Shown here in pieces: positions 12,708 through 12,940 of a DNA stretch of 12,940 bases. Under the pieces are notes generated by a model. The model was not told the origin of the DNA. It saw nothing but the letters and a program-made list of their open reading frames with translations, and searched no databases. The DNA comes from JALENY01 sp036310185 (GTDB lineage Bacteria; Bacillota; Clostridia; Lachnospirales; Lachnospiraceae), in assembly GCA_036310185.1 (NCBI GenBank), contig JAXJSH010000054.1, positions 1 through 12,940 of the forward strand. Reading direction: 5' to 3'. The position numbers were made by a program, and so were the translations under genes. The first letter of the stretch is position 1, and the number at the start of each line of letters is the position of its first letter.

Positions 12708-12779
12708 CTCCCCGAGTTGGGCTCGAACCAACAACCCCACGGTTAACAGCCGTGTGCTCTACCATTGAGCTATCGAGGA
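12708..12779 (-). tRNA. tRNA-Asn (anticodon GTT)
   Basis: Minus-strand 72-nt cloverleaf: acceptor TCCTCGA/TCGGGGA (one G-U), anticodon stem CACGG/CCGTG with loop CTGTTAA (GTT), T-arm GGTTCGAGCC, discriminator G, no encoded CCA. It follows the 23S 3' end by about 69 nt and is followed at once by a terminator, so it is the last gene of the rRNA operon. Confidence 0.96.
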
Positions 12780-12825
12780 TCATCTATTGAAAGTACTTTA
12801 CATACCTTCAAAATCGCATATACGA

Positions 12826-12854
12826 ATTGTAACACATTTACCAGACTTGGTCAA
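12826..12854 (-). promoter_or_regulatory. Possible internal promoter for tRNA-Asn at the 23S 3' end
   Basis: Minus strand: TTGACC (12854-12849), 17-nt spacer, TG-T-TACAAT extended -10 (12831-12826). The -35 hexamer is formed by the last bases of the 23S gene, which are conserved for rRNA reasons, so the match may be partly fortuitous. Confidence 0.5.
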
Positions 12855-12940
12855 GCCCTCACCCGATTAGTAACAGTCAGCTCCATGCATTGCTGCACTT
12901 CCACCTCTGCCCTATCTACCTCGTCGTCTTCAAGGGGGTT
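12849..12940 (-). rRNA. 23S rRNA, 3' end (partial)
   Basis: The minus strand reads through recognisable 23S domain VI sequence: AACCCCCTTGAAGACGACGA at the window edge, then GATAGGGCAGAGGTGGAAG, GAGCTGACTGTTACTAATCG and the terminal GAGGGCTTGACC. This last stretch matches the known Firmicute 23S 3' end. About 92 nt are inside the window; the rest lies to the right. The exact mature 3' end could be a couple of bases further (to about 12847). Confidence 0.93.

Noticed and set aside
1..12940. CRISPR array, transposase, phage or defence genes
   Set aside because: No regularly spaced repeats and no open frame matching such families; all sizeable frames are explained by housekeeping genes or shadows of them.

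Overview
The window looks like a chromosomal segment of a low-GC, spore-former-type Firmicute, most likely a Lachnospiraceae (Clostridia). That placement is an inference from the AT-rich intergenic DNA, strong AGGAGG-type ribosome binding sites, protein styles (DUF6062, a DUF1700/HAAS membrane protein, the short clostridial CstA) and the 23S rRNA 3' end. Almost everything reads leftward (minus strand). The exceptions are the DUF6062 gene near the right end and a candidate small RNA near 6.2 kb.

Left part (1-5.1 kb): a tRNA-Pro/tRNA-Gly pair whose promoter overlaps the end of a YfcE-like phosphodiesterase gene; an rdgB-phosphodiesterase operon (nucleotide house-cleaning); cstA (pyruvate/peptide uptake) behind an unrecognised 171-residue protein; then a THUMP-domain rRNA methyltransferase gene of the RlmL/YpsC type.

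Middle (5.1-10.3 kb): yfcE proper (coupled to the methyltransferase gene), a one-domain rhodanese, a plus-strand candidate sRNA with its own promoter and intrinsic terminator, a DUF1700/HAAS membrane protein, a three-gene polar amino acid ABC importer (binding lipoprotein, permease, ATPase) with clear promoter and terminator, and a ZIP metal transporter with a 17-bp palindrome in its putative promoter.

Right part (10.5-12.94 kb): a six-tRNA operon (transcribed Glu, Ile2, Asp, Val, Leu, Arg) ending in a strong terminator, a DUF6062 protein with two CxxC...CxxH modules, a small repeat-containing palindromic element, tRNA-Asn with its own terminator, and the 3' end of a 23S rRNA gene at the window edge. 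No 5S gene lies between the 23S end and the tRNA-Asn terminator.

Most protein genes are ordinary housekeeping functions. The best candidates for something undescribed are the C-rich plus-strand sRNA at about 6192-6344, the palindromic element at 12471-12554, the symmetric face-to-face promoter at 3859-3888, and the two uncharacterised proteins (171 aa beside cstA, and DUF6062). No CRISPR array, transposase, phage gene or defence system was found.
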